A stretch of DNA of 49,162 nt from an uncultured Gemmiger sp. (GTDB lineage: Bacteria; Bacillota; Clostridia; Oscillospirales; Ruminococcaceae). The position numbers and the translations under genes are program-made. The stretch lies in contig CALXHP010000010.1 of assembly GCA_944388135.1 (NCBI GenBank), forward strand, positions 1 through 49,162, written 5' to 3'. Positions 7,053 to 14,830 of the stretch are shown piece after piece. Positions within the stretch are counted from its first letter, which is position 1, and every line of letters starts with the position of its first letter. The notes below the pieces were generated by a model. That model was not told the DNA's origin. It saw only the letters and a list, made by a program, of their open reading frames with translations, and did not search any database.

Positions 7053-7086
7053 GGAACAGCCCCGCCGAAGGCGGGGCCGTTGTTCC
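7053..7086. terminator. Hairpin between convergent genes
   Basis: GCCCCGCC (7059-7066) and GGCGGGGC (7070-7077) around GAA, extended by imperfect pairing of GGAACA with TGTTCC. The T-run on the plus side is short (CCTTTAAT). Confidence 0.65.
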
Positions 7087-7087
7087 T

Positions 7088-7303
7088 TTAATAGGGGGCT
7101 TCCTCCCGCCAGCGGGCAAGACGCTGTACCGTCTCGTCACTTTCCACCCAGCCCTCCTCAGGGTCGGGCACGGCGTCGGGGGCATAGTGCTGCATCACCC
7201 CGGGGCTGGTGCCTTTCAGGTAGGCCTTGGCCTGCTTCTGGCGGCTGGGCGCCGTGCGGCCCAGCAAAGCCTCTTTTTCTTTGTCGTTCAACGGTGTATT
7301 CAC
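7088..7303 (-). CDS. Hypothetical protein, 71 residues, GTG start
   Basis: A small, charged, soluble protein that I do not recognise. It begins with a Lys/Glu-rich helix (NDKEKEALLGRTAPSRQKQA) and ends with a Trp/Arg/Glu-rich segment (QRLARWREEAPY). The GTG start at 7303 follows GGGAGGG (7311-7317) at seven bases, which fixes the frame. A promoter (7368-7396) overlaps the divergent promoter of the neighbour. A 6-bp stem at 7320-7337 in its leader lies just before the ribosome site and may tune translation. Confidence 0.65.
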   Translation of the reverse strand: MNTPLNDKEKEALLGRTAPSRQKQAKAYLKGTSPGVMQHYAPDAVPDPEEGWVESDETVQRLARWREEAPY

Positions 7304-7366
7304 ACGCGGTCCCTCCCTTCGGGGCTAGCATGCCCCGCAGCCGGGCTACCCAAACCCGCCAAATTG

Positions 7367-7375
7367 TGGTATACT
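7367..7375 (+). promoter_or_regulatory. Extended -10 promoter of the NdpA-family gene
   Basis: TGGTATACT (7367-7375) is an extended -10; the -35 region is weak. The TATAC bases are shared with the divergent promoter of the 71-residue gene. Confidence 0.6.
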
Positions 7376-7396
7376 GTTTTCTCAACTTTATCCCAA
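7368..7396 (-). promoter_or_regulatory. Promoter of the 71-residue gene
   Basis: TTGGGA (7391-7396), a 17-bp spacer and TATACC (7368-7373) on the minus strand. It overlaps the -10 box of the divergent promoter. Confidence 0.45.
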
Positions 7397-7412
7397 AGGA
7401 GCCTTGCCTAGT

Positions 7413-8417
7413 ATGGAAGTCAAGATCAACCAGGTCATTCTGCATCTGCTGGACCCCGGCGCATCGGAGCCGCTGCTCTCCGACCGGCCCATGGACCTGG
7501 ATGCCGACCTGTTCGAATATTTTTCCGTCATCCTTGAAAAAGCCTTCGTCAGTGACGAGGTGAAGAACTGCCGGTTCCTGCCCGACTCCGCCTTTGCCCA
7601 GGAGATGGCCCAGAACCAGGATTTCGTGGACCTGTCCCGCCGTATTGCCGGGGTCATCTTTGAGCAGATGCTGCAATATCCGGCCATCCCGGCGGGGGAT
7701 CTGGCGGTGGTGGATTTTGCCGGGGACGGGGTGCCCTATTACGGCGTGCTCAAACTGAACTACCGCCCCGGGTACACCCACCACACCGAGACCATGGGCA
7801 ACGGCCGGTTCAGCAGCATGGTACCCCAGCGGACCCTGCTGCCCGGCACCCCCAAGGCCGACGAGGCAGCACTTATCGACCGGGCCAACGGCACCGTGCG
7901 CCTTATCGAGAAAAAGTTTGCCCTGGACGAGAAGAAGGACTTCTACCTGTCCACCCGGGTGTTCGGCTGCACCGAAGCCATGCAGGAGAAAGCCAAGCTG
8001 AAAGCCGTCTGCGAGACGGCGGTGGCGGCCGTAAAGGAAGCCTACCCCGAGCCGGAGGAGCTGGACGACGTGCCGCCCTTTGACGGCGGCACCGAGACGG
8101 CGGTGGAACTGATGGTGCGCAACCAGGCGGTGGACAATACCATCTCGGTGGAGGATGTGCGCACCCGCATGCGGGAAAACTATCCCCTGGCGGCGCCCAA
8201 ATTTGAAGCCGCTCTGGCCGAGACCGGCGTGCAGGAAAATGACCGGGTGACCGTCAGCCCTGCCCGGATCAAAAAGCTGGAAAGCCGCAGCTTCAAGACG
8301 GAATCCGGCATCGAGATCAAGATCCCGGCGGAACTCTGCAATTCCGACGACGCGGTGGAGTTCATCCACTCGGCCACCGGCGGACTGAGCCTGCTGATCA
8401 AAGACGTACTGGTGTAA
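7413..8417 (+). CDS. Nucleoid-associated protein NdpA (YejK) family
   Basis: 334 residues matching the 37-kDa nucleoid-associated protein family, first described as E. coli YejK/NdpA. Typical features are an N-terminal helical part, a central VVDFAGDGVPYYGVLKLNY strand region that usually reads LPAGDL-like before it (here IPAGDLAVV), and a C-terminal domain ending in a short beta segment. Members in Firmicutes are poorly studied; a role in chromosome binding is inferred from family only. An in-frame TTG at 7404 is too close to the AAAGGAG (7395-7401), so the ATG at 7413 is used. A strong terminator follows. Confidence 0.82.
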   Translation: MEVKINQVILHLLDPGASEPLLSDRPMDLDADLFEYFSVILEKAFVSDEVKNCRFLPDSAFAQEMAQNQDFVDLSRRIAGVIFEQMLQYPAIPAGDLAVVDFAGDGVPYYGVLKLNYRPGYTHHTETMGNGRFSSMVPQRTLLPGTPKADEAALIDRANGTVRLIEKKFALDEKKDFYLSTRVFGCTEAMQEKAKLKAVCETAVAAVKEAYPEPEELDDVPPFDGGTETAVELMVRNQAVDNTISVEDVRTRMRENYPLAAPKFEAALAETGVQENDRVTVSPARIKKLESRSFKTESGIEIKIPAELCNSDDAVEFIHSATGGLSLLIKDVLV

Positions 8418-8424
8418 GACTGTG

Positions 8425-8454
8425 CCGCCTGCCGGACCCCGGCGGGCGGTTTTG
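8425..8454 (+). terminator. Intrinsic terminator of the NdpA-family gene
   Basis: CCGCCTGCCGG (8425-8435) and CCGGCGGGCGG (8439-8449) form an 11-bp stem with one wobble pair and a 3-base loop, followed by TTTTG. Confidence 0.8.
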
Positions 8455-8472
8455 TGCGGAAAGGAAACTGCC

Positions 8473-9045
8473 ATGGAATGGAAAGACGGCCGCCCCCGCT
8501 GCCGGTGGGCCAACCCCGACAATCCCCGCTATCTCCACTACCACGACCGGGAGTGGGGCGTGCCGGTCCACGATGACCGGCTGCTCTTTGAAATGCTGAT
8601 CCTGGAAGGATTCCAGGCCGGACTCTCCTGGGAGTGCGTCCTCAACAAACGGGAGGCGTTCCGCCGTGCCTTCGACGATTTCTGCTGGGAAAAAGTGGCA
8701 GCTTACGACGAGGCCCGGTGTGCGGCCCTGGCCGAGAACAGGGAAATCATCCGCAACAGGCGGAAGATTGCCGCAGCGGTGACCAACGCAAAGATTTTTG
8801 AGACCATACGGCAGGAATGGGGCAGTTTTGACGCCTACCTCTGGCACTGGACCCGGGGCAGGACCCTTCTGGAACGGGATAAGACCACCTCGCCCCTCTC
8901 CGATGCCATCTCTGCCGACCTGCGCCGCCGGGGCATGAAATTTGTGGGCTCCACCATCGTGTATGCCTATCTCCAGGCGGTGGGGGTGCTGTGGAGCCAC
9001 GAGGAAGGCTGTTTTCTGGCGGAGCCGCCCTGCCAAAACCTGTGA
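8473..9045 (+). CDS. tag: DNA-3-methyladenine glycosylase I
   Basis: 190 residues. Tag removes 3-methyladenine from alkylated DNA as the first step of base excision repair. The family pattern is clear: RCRWANPDNPRYLHYHDREW at the N-terminus, with the first zinc ligands Cys11 and a histidine, then FEMLILEGFQAGLSW, and a C-terminal HEEGC that supplies the last His and Cys of the zinc snap. Length matches E. coli Tag (187). ATG follows AAGGAAA at 8461, only 19 bases after the preceding terminator, so the terminator must leak or a weak promoter overlaps it. Confidence 0.95.
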   Translation: MEWKDGRPRCRWANPDNPRYLHYHDREWGVPVHDDRLLFEMLILEGFQAGLSWECVLNKREAFRRAFDDFCWEKVAAYDEARCAALAENREIIRNRRKIAAAVTNAKIFETIRQEWGSFDAYLWHWTRGRTLLERDKTTSPLSDAISADLRRRGMKFVGSTIVYAYLQAVGVLWSHEEGCFLAEPPCQNL

Positions 9046-9099
9046 AACGAATCATACAAATGTTGGCGATTTTTCCGTCTTTCCGCTGGCAGATTTGTG

Positions 9100-9108
9100 T
9101 GGTACAAT
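9100..9108 (+). promoter_or_regulatory. Extended -10 promoter of the GH28 gene
   Basis: TGGTACAAT (9100-9108) is an extended -10. No convincing -35 is present. The 116-base gap between tag and this gene holds nothing else recognisable. Confidence 0.5.
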
Positions 9109-9161
9109 AACACTGTATCGAGAAGTGAAACTACGGACCGACACAGAAGGGGAATGCCAAA

Positions 9162-10664
9162 ATGTTTGAAAGTCATCTGTTTGCCCGCTGCACCGCCCAT
9201 CATGCGGTGTTGTACTGGGATAAGCCTGCCGCCGCCGGTGCGCAGGCGGAATATACCGTTTACCTGAACAACGAACCGGTGGGCACCGCCGACCGGACCC
9301 ACTATACCCTGGACAATCTGCAGCCCCAGACGGAGTACCGGGTGGATGTGGTCTTTGACAACCAGCCGGTGGGAGCCTGCATGCTGCGTACCGGCGCCGA
9401 AAAGAACCGGATCAACGTCACCGAGGCACCCTACTGGGCCAAGGCGGACGGCGTGACCAAAAACACCGCAGCCCTGCAGCGGGCCATTGACGCCTGCGGT
9501 CCCGGGGATGCGGTCTATCTGCCGGCGGGCACCTACCTGACCGGCGCCCTGCGGCTGCACAGCGATATGGAGCTGTATCTGGAAGATGGGGCGGTGCTCC
9601 AGGGCACGGCGGAGATCGTGGACTACCAGCCCCGCATCCCCAGCCGGTTCGAAGGCAGAGAGATGCGCTGTTATTCCAGCCTGCTGAATCTGGGCAAGCT
9701 GGACCATGAGGACGGTTATAACTGCTGCAATGTGGTCATCCGGGGCAAGGGCACCATTGCCAGCGGCGGCAAGGCCCTGGCAGACAAGATCATTGCCGAT
9801 GAAAAAGAACACCTGAAGGACTATCTGGCGGAGCATGCCGATCTGGTGGCCAGCTGTGACAACGAGAACACCATTCCCGGCCGGGTGCGCCCCCGGCTGA
9901 TCAATATGAGCAACTGCCAGAATGTCTGGCTCAGCGGCCTGACGCTGAAGGACGGCGCCTCCTGGAATGTCCATATGATCTACAGCGACAATATCGTCAC
10001 CGACCATTGCACCTTCCATTCCGAGGGGATCTGGAACGGCGACGGCTGGGACCCCGATTCCAGCACCAACTGCACGCTGTTCGGCTGCGACTTCTACACC
10101 GGGGACGACGCGGTGGCCATCAAAAGCGGCAAGAACCCCGAAGGCAATGCCATTGCCCGGCCCAGTGCCCATATCTACATTTTTGACTGCCGCAGCATCT
10201 GCGGCCATGGCATCTGCGTGGGCAGCGAGATGTCCGGCGGGGTGGAGGATGTCCAGGTCTGGGATTGTGACCTGGAAAATTCCTTCTCCGGTATCGAGAT
10301 CAAGGCAACCGCCAAGCGGGGCGGCTATGTGCGCGGCGTGACGGTGCGGGACTGCAAAGCGCCCCGGGTCATGGTCCACGCGGTGCCCTACAACGATGAC
10401 GGCGAAGCCGCCGATACGCCACCGGTGTTTGAGCACTTCACCTTTGCGGGGCTGACCCTCACGGGCCGGGCCCTGAACGACAAACAGGAATGGAAAGATG
10501 TCTCCCCGGTGGAGCTGGTGGGCTTTGAAGGTCCCGCCTACGCCCTGCGGGATGTGAATTTTGACGGCCTGACCATTACGGCCAAGGCGCCGCGGCTGCC
10601 GCTGCAGTATTGCTGCGATGTGACGCTGCGGGGCGTTACCTGCCTGCCGCCTCAGGAGGATTGA
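9162..10664 (+). CDS. Glycoside hydrolase family 28 (polygalacturonase-like), cytoplasmic
   Basis: 500 residues: an N-terminal fibronectin-III-like domain (about 5-78) and a right-handed beta-helix of GH28 (about 95-480). GH28 enzymes hydrolyse galacturonan or rhamnogalacturonan by inversion. Catalytic landmarks are present: WNGDGWD with Asp294, GDD with Asp315/Asp316, GHG (348-350) and IEIK in place of the usual RIK. There is no signal peptide or anchor, so it should act inside the cell on imported oligogalacturonides, as an exo-acting enzyme. ATG follows AAGGGGA. No transporter or uronate gene is next to it. Precise specificity is unknown. Confidence 0.9.
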   Translation: MFESHLFARCTAHHAVLYWDKPAAAGAQAEYTVYLNNEPVGTADRTHYTLDNLQPQTEYRVDVVFDNQPVGACMLRTGAEKNRINVTEAPYWAKADGVTKNTAALQRAIDACGPGDAVYLPAGTYLTGALRLHSDMELYLEDGAVLQGTAEIVDYQPRIPSRFEGREMRCYSSLLNLGKLDHEDGYNCCNVVIRGKGTIASGGKALADKIIADEKEHLKDYLAEHADLVASCDNENTIPGRVRPRLINMSNCQNVWLSGLTLKDGASWNVHMIYSDNIVTDHCTFHSEGIWNGDGWDPDSSTNCTLFGCDFYTGDDAVAIKSGKNPEGNAIARPSAHIYIFDCRSICGHGICVGSEMSGGVEDVQVWDCDLENSFSGIEIKATAKRGGYVRGVTVRDCKAPRVMVHAVPYNDDGEAADTPPVFEHFTFAGLTLTGRALNDKQEWKDVSPVELVGFEGPAYALRDVNFDGLTITAKAPRLPLQYCCDVTLRGVTCLPPQED

Positions 10665-10704
10665 GACGGCGGCGCAACAAAGGATCGGTAAGGGGGTATT
10701 GTGG

Positions 10705-11262
10705 ATGGAACTTTCGGAACTGACAGCCCAGGCACGCCGGGCCACAGAGGAACTGCTGGAAGCAGCGCATCTGGAAACAGGCGACATTTTTGTGGTGGGC
10801 TGCTCCAGCAGTGAGATCACCGGCGGCCGCATCGGCCATCATTCCAGCATGGAGGCTGCGGCCGCCGTGCTGGAAGGGGTGCTGCCGCCCTTGCAGGAGC
10901 GGGGCATCTACCTGGCGGCCCAGTGCTGCGAGCACCTGAACCGGGCCATCGTGCTGGAACGGGAGGCGGCCAAAGCCTACGGTTACCAGATCGTGGCGGC
11001 TATTCCCCAACCCCACGCGGGGGGCAGCTGGGCCACCAACTGCTGGCAGAAATTCCGGGACCCCGTGCTGGTAGAGGAAGTCCGTGTCGCAGCGGGTATG
11101 GACATTGGCGGCACCCTCATCGGGATGCATCTGCGCCGGGTGGCGGTGCCGGTTCGGCTGAGCCTGGATCATATCGGGCAGGCCTTCCTGCTCTGCGCCC
11201 GCACCCGCCCGCCCTTCATCGGCGGTGCCCGGGCTGTTTACAGTCAGGAGGAAACACGATGA
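10705..11262 (+). CDS. UPF0340 (YwlG) family protein
   Basis: 185 residues of the UPF0340/DUF436 family, recognised by VVGCSSSEITGGRIG and IYLAAQCCEHLNRA. The family is widespread in Firmicutes and resembles SufE/thiolase-like folds only distantly; its function is unknown. Cysteines lie in both conserved motifs. An in-frame TTG at 10699 is too close to the AGGGGG ribosome site (10691-10696), so the ATG at 10705 is preferred. Its stop overlaps the start of yggS by four bases (ATGA), so the two are translationally coupled. Confidence 0.85.
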   Translation: MELSELTAQARRATEELLEAAHLETGDIFVVGCSSSEITGGRIGHHSSMEAAAAVLEGVLPPLQERGIYLAAQCCEHLNRAIVLEREAAKAYGYQIVAAIPQPHAGGSWATNCWQKFRDPVLVEEVRVAAGMDIGGTLIGMHLRRVAVPVRLSLDHIGQAFLLCARTRPPFIGGARAVYSQEETR

Positions 11263-11981
11263 TTGCAGAAGCACAGAAACAGCAGATGGCCGAAGCGGTG
11301 GCCAGAATCCGGCAGACGATGGCCGACGCGGCCCGCAGCGCCGGACGGGACCCTTCGGAGGTGAAACTCTGCGCCGCCTGCAAAACCCGCACGGTGGAGG
11401 AAGTACGGTACAGCGCCGATCTTCCCATTGACCTGTTCGGGGAAAACCATGTGCAGGAGCTGGTGGAAAAAACCGATGCCGGGGCTTACAACGGCAAGCC
11501 GGGGCATTTTATCGGCCATCTGCAGACCAACAAGGTGAACAAGGTGGTGGGGCGTGCCGCACTGATCCAGAGCGTGGACAGCACCCGTCTGCTGGATAAG
11601 ATCGAAGCCGCCGCCGCCCGGCTGGGGCTGATCCAGGAGATCCTCATCGAGATCAATATCGGGGCGGAGGAAAGCAAGAGCGGGGTAGGGCCGGATGACC
11701 TCTGGCCGCTGCTGGAAGCTGCCGCCGCCAAGGAGCATCTGCGGGTCCGCGGCCTGATGGCTATTCCGCCCGCCGACGCCGACGATGACCAGACCCGCCG
11801 CTTCTTTGCCCAAATGCGGGAACTGCTGGCAGCCGCCGGGGCCCGGCACTATGAAAATGCCCGGATGGATATCCTCTCCATGGGGATGAGCCATGATTAT
11901 GCCGCGGCCATTGCCGAAGGCGCCACCATTGTCCGGGTGGGGACTGCCATCTACGGTGCCCGGGACTACAGCAAAAAATAA
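11259..11981 (+). CDS. yggS: YggS family PLP-binding protein
   Basis: 240 residues folding as a TIM barrel like the N-terminal domain of alanine racemase. The PLP lysine is in CAACKTRTVEEV (about K40), followed by FGENHVQEL, FIGHLQTNK and the C-terminal SMGMSHDYAAAI and VRVGTAIYG, all family hallmarks. YggS/PLPBP proteins hold free pyridoxal phosphate and keep B6 and amino-acid pools balanced; no catalysis is established. ATG follows AGGAGG and overlaps the upstream stop. In many Firmicutes this gene (ylmE) sits in the division cluster; here it pairs with UPF0340. Confidence 0.95.
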   Translation: MIAEAQKQQMAEAVARIRQTMADAARSAGRDPSEVKLCAACKTRTVEEVRYSADLPIDLFGENHVQELVEKTDAGAYNGKPGHFIGHLQTNKVNKVVGRAALIQSVDSTRLLDKIEAAAARLGLIQEILIEINIGAEESKSGVGPDDLWPLLEAAAAKEHLRVRGLMAIPPADADDDQTRRFFAQMRELLAAAGARHYENARMDILSMGMSHDYAAAIAEGATIVRVGTAIYGARDYSKK

Positions 11982-11993
11982 ACACAAAACGGC

Positions 11994-12030
11994 AAACGCC
12001 TGCGCGGATTTTCTTCGCACAGGCGTTTTG
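11994..12030. terminator. Bidirectional intrinsic terminator
   Basis: AAACGCCTGCGC and GCACAGGCGTTTTG pair around a loop of about 10 bases; T-rich flanks lie on both sides. It separates yggS from the convergent ABC operon. Confidence 0.8.
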
Positions 12031-12058
12031 TTTTGGCCATACTATGGGGTAGAGCCCC

Positions 12059-12730
12059 TTATTTGACTTTGGCGCGCTGCAGCCAGTAGACGCTCAGGAC
12101 CGCCAGCACCAGAAAGACGACCACCCCCCAGGCGGTGAGATAGGGCCAGGAAAAACGGGTCAGCAGCCGGATTGCCCAGCTGCTCCAGTACCGGACGTTG
12201 GTACAGCCGATGATGATGATAAAAAGGGCGTAAAAGCACCAGAATCCCGCGGCACCGAACTGATGAAAGACGCCGCCCAGAAAAAGCCCCGTCCACACAG
12301 GCAGCAGCAGCACCAGAAGCCAGACAAACCAGGGAATCCATTCCCAGGGCATCGGGCAGGTGCCGCCCGTCACGGCGCGGCGTACCAGGGCGTCCAGATA
12401 GCCCAGCACAAAGGCCGAAGCGGTTTGCAGCAGACTCATCCGCAGGCAGTGGAGAAGGATGCCTGCCGTCAGGCCCCGCCGTGTGGTGGAAAAGATCAAA
12501 AAGACGGTGAACTGGTTGTTCAGGTAAACGGTGGTCAGGATCAGGTCAATCAAAGCGGAAAATCCCAGCATGGCGACCAGCACAAGCTGGTGGGCAATGT
12601 CTGCTTCCTCTGCCAGGGAGGCGACCAGGCCAAGCCCTTCGCTGAAAAGCGCCAGAACCAGGATGGCGGGCAGCACCCAGCGGAAATCTTCGCAGGTGTA
12701 GCGCAGTACGGCACGTGTGGTCCGAAACAT
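12059..12730 (-). CDS. Putative ABC-exporter membrane subunit 2
   Basis: 223 residues with about six hydrophobic helices and no recognisable enzymatic motif. It is the last gene of a GntR / ATPase / membrane / membrane operon, the layout of the Bacillus ytr-type modules, so it most likely forms the membrane part of the exporter with its upstream neighbour. AAGGAGGAAG precedes the ATG at 12730. A longer frame upstream overlaps the neighbour and is rejected. Substrate unknown; cell-wall-acting peptides are typical for such modules. Confidence 0.7.
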   Translation of the reverse strand: MFRTTRAVLRYTCEDFRWVLPAILVLALFSEGLGLVASLAEEADIAHQLVLVAMLGFSALIDLILTTVYLNNQFTVFLIFSTTRRGLTAGILLHCLRMSLLQTASAFVLGYLDALVRRAVTGGTCPMPWEWIPWFVWLLVLLLPVWTGLFLGGVFHQFGAAGFWCFYALFIIIIGCTNVRYWSSWAIRLLTRFSWPYLTAWGVVVFLVLAVLSVYWLQRAKVK

Positions 12731-12744
12731 AAGAACTTCCTCCT

Positions 12745-13383
12745 TCAAGCCTGGGTGACGGCAAGCTTTTGCATCCGGTGCAAGGCCACCAGAATAAAGG
12801 GCAGACTCAACACACCCAGCACCACGCTGTAGAGGGTCAGCACGCCGGGGCGGAAGGTGCCCAGCAGCATAAAGACGGTGAGCTGCAGGTAGATCACGCA
12901 GACCAATGCAATGGTCAGCACCCGTTTCCAGATGGGAAGGGCCGAAAACTCCAGGCTGCCCATCCACAACATGGAACCGCACAACAGCAGTTTGAGCCCG
13001 AGCCCCTGCAAAGGATATTCCGCCAGGCTGACAAACAGTTTGTTCATGTCCTTGTAGAACAGCCGGGCGGTCACGGAATTGCAGAGATAATCCAGCACCA
13101 TGCAGAGCACGGGCAGCAAAACCCAGAACCCGGCCACGGCACCCCGCAGGGACCGCCGGGTCACGCCGAAACTCAGCGCCAGCGGGGCATAGGCACTGAT
13201 GGCCTGGGCAGCACAGATGCCGATGATGATATCGAAAACGATAAAAAATCCCTGCACATAGGTAAAAATGAATTCATTGCCCCGGGTGGCCAGGGACAAT
13301 CCCACCAGCACCCCATAGACCGCGGTCAGTACCCCTACCATGGCCAGCGCCGGTTTCGTCAGGAACCATAAGGCCTTTGCCAT
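12745..13383 (-). CDS. Putative ABC-exporter membrane subunit 1
   Basis: 212 residues with about six membrane helices. A central segment (FGVTRRSLRGAVAG) resembles the cytoplasmic loop of ABC-2 type permeases, where a short charged motif contacts the ATPase. GGGAGGG precedes the ATG at 13383 by seven bases. The ATG lies one base beyond the stop of the ATPase gene (TGA/TAA region 13385), so the two are translationally coupled. It is similar in size and topology to the next gene, perhaps as a heterodimer partner. Confidence 0.72.
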   Translation of the reverse strand: MAKALWFLTKPALAMVGVLTAVYGVLVGLSLATRGNEFIFTYVQGFFIVFDIIIGICAAQAISAYAPLALSFGVTRRSLRGAVAGFWVLLPVLCMVLDYLCNSVTARLFYKDMNKLFVSLAEYPLQGLGLKLLLCGSMLWMGSLEFSALPIWKRVLTIALVCVIYLQLTVFMLLGTFRPGVLTLYSVVLGVLSLPFILVALHRMQKLAVTQA

Positions 13384-13384
13384 A

Positions 13385-14272
13385 TCATAATCCCTCCCGT
13401 TCATGACCGCAGAGAGCCACAAAGACTTTCTGCAGCGAGAGAGCGGTGCAGTCCACATCCAGCCCCCGGGCGGCCATGGTCTCCACCGAAGCCCGCACCG
13501 TACACATGGTCTGGCGCCCCAGCGTTTCGGTATGCAGCACTTCGTATCCCTCACAGGCGGCAGCTACCGCATCATCCCGGCCGGATACGGCGCAGAACCG
13601 GGCCAGCAGCGCATCGGTGTCACAATCTTCGATAAGGCGCCCCTCCTTCAGGATCAGCACCTTCTCAAACACAGGGGCGGCTTCTTCCAGAATGTGGGTG
13701 GAGATCACAAAGGTGCGGCCGGTGGCAGCGTAATCTTCCAGCAACAGACGGTAAAAGTCTTCCCGCGCCACGATATCCAATCCGGCCACCGGTTCGTCCA
13801 TCATGGTGACGGGCGCCCGGCTGGCCAGTGCCAGTACGATGGTCACGGCGCTCATCATCCCTTTGGAAAGGGCACTGATCCGTTTTTTGTCATCCAGGCC
13901 AAACTGCTGTACCAGACGCCGGGCGTATTCTTCATCCCAGTGGGGGTAGAACATCCGGCCGGCCCGCAGATGATCCCTGACCCGCAGGCCGTTGGAACTG
14001 GAGCCCAGCTTCCCGGAAAGTTCCCGGCTGAAGCAGAGATCGGCCAGCGCTTTTTCATTCTCCCATACCGGTTCGGAACCGTAGGTGACCCGCCCTTCAT
14101 CCGGCGGAAGCTGGGCGGTCAGCGCCGCCAGCAGGGTGGTTTTGCCCGCTCCGTTGCGGCCGATCAATCCGTAAATGTGCCCGGGCTCCAGTGTGAGATA
14201 GATATTGTCCAGGGCTTTTACCTTGCCGTAAGTCTTGCACAGACCCACGGACCGCAGCAGTTTACCGCTCAT
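13385..14272 (-). CDS. ABC transporter ATP-binding protein (YtrB-type)
   Basis: 295 residues. The ATPase domain shows Walker A GRNGAGKTT (about residues 38-46), a degenerate signature (ALSKGMMSAV in place of LSGGQ), Walker B VTMMDEP and the switch histidine in ISTHILEEA. A C-terminal extension of about 80 residues is typical of exporters in GntR-controlled modules such as YtrB. It drives the two membrane subunits downstream. Its ATG overlaps the stop of the GntR gene (ATGA), and CAGGAGG is the ribosome site. Substrate not readable. Confidence 0.92.
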   Translation of the reverse strand: MSGKLLRSVGLCKTYGKVKALDNIYLTLEPGHIYGLIGRNGAGKTTLLAALTAQLPPDEGRVTYGSEPVWENEKALADLCFSRELSGKLGSSSNGLRVRDHLRAGRMFYPHWDEEYARRLVQQFGLDDKKRISALSKGMMSAVTIVLALASRAPVTMMDEPVAGLDIVAREDFYRLLLEDYAATGRTFVISTHILEEAAPVFEKVLILKEGRLIEDCDTDALLARFCAVSGRDDAVAAACEGYEVLHTETLGRQTMCTVRASVETMAARGLDVDCTALSLQKVFVALCGHEREGL

Positions 14273-14649
14273 TTTTGCTCCTCCTGTGGGCAGGCGGCAG
14301 CCAGCATCGCCTGCAGTTCTTCGGCCGTGATCCCCAGTTTGCGGGCCTCCGCGGCCAGGGGTTTGACGTATTGTTCCAAAAATTCTTCCCGCCGTTTGGC
14401 GCGGATCTGTGCCGCGGCACCTTCTGCCACAAACATGCCGATGCCGCGCCGCTTGTACAGGATCCCGTCCTCCACCAGCAGGTTCAGCCCTTTGGCCCCC
14501 GTGGCGGGATTGATGCGCAATGTCCGTGCCAGCTCGTTGGTGCTGGGAACCTGGGTCTCTTCGGGATAGATGCCCCGCAAAATGCCGTCCTCCAGCATCC
14601 GGGCAATCTGCAGATAGATCGAGGTGTGGTCATTGAATACAGGGGGCAA
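14269..14649 (-). CDS. GntR family regulator (YtrA subfamily), TTG start
   Basis: 126 residues: an N-terminal winged helix (IYLQIARMLEDGILRG then VPSTNELARTLRINPATG) and a short C-terminal helical dimerisation tail, the architecture of YtrA-type GntR proteins that lack a ligand-binding domain. These repress the ABC genes they precede. No ATG fits; TTG at 14649, after AGGCGGTGAG, keeps the whole winged helix and is chosen. It heads a four-gene operon with overlapping starts, so the regulator and exporter are made together. Confidence 0.88.
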   Translation of the reverse strand: MPPVFNDHTSIYLQIARMLEDGILRGIYPEETQVPSTNELARTLRINPATGAKGLNLLVEDGILYKRRGIGMFVAEGAAAQIRAKRREEFLEQYVKPLAAEARKLGITAEELQAMLAAACPQEEQK

Positions 14650-14696
14650 GCGCTCACCGCCTTTCGTGGTTTACTGGTTCATTGCTTGTGTAACTA

Positions 14697-14725
14697 ACTA
14701 TATCACTAACGAACATGTCTGTCAA
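14697..14725 (-). promoter_or_regulatory. Promoter and candidate GntR operator of the ABC operon
   Basis: TTGACA (14720-14725), a 17-bp spacer and TATAGT (14697-14702) on the minus strand. GTTAGT occurs twice in direct orientation, 12 bp apart, across the spacer and -10, followed by another TTA; this is a plausible site for autorepression. Confidence 0.75.
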
Positions 14726-14761
14726 TGCCTTTGGCAAAAAAACCATTTGCGGCCGCTCCAC

Positions 14762-14790
14762 TTGCAAACTTTTTGTGGAACTGGTACAAT
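14762..14790 (+). promoter_or_regulatory. Promoter of pulA
   Basis: TTGCAA (14762-14767), a 17-bp spacer and TACAAT (14785-14790), with a TG-n extension. Confidence 0.8.
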
Positions 14791-14830
14791 AAAACCAAGC
14801 TTTTGTGTTTTCTTGAAGGGGAGATCAACC

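Noticed and set aside
8967-10832. 621-codon minus-strand frame opposite the GH28 gene
   Set aside because: Mirror of a confirmed gene with catalytic motifs; no start signals and no known domain.
14687-14712. Second ECF-type element (TGTAAC at the GntR promoter)
   Set aside because: After 16 bases the sequence is GAAC, not CGTC or a variant, so it does not fit.
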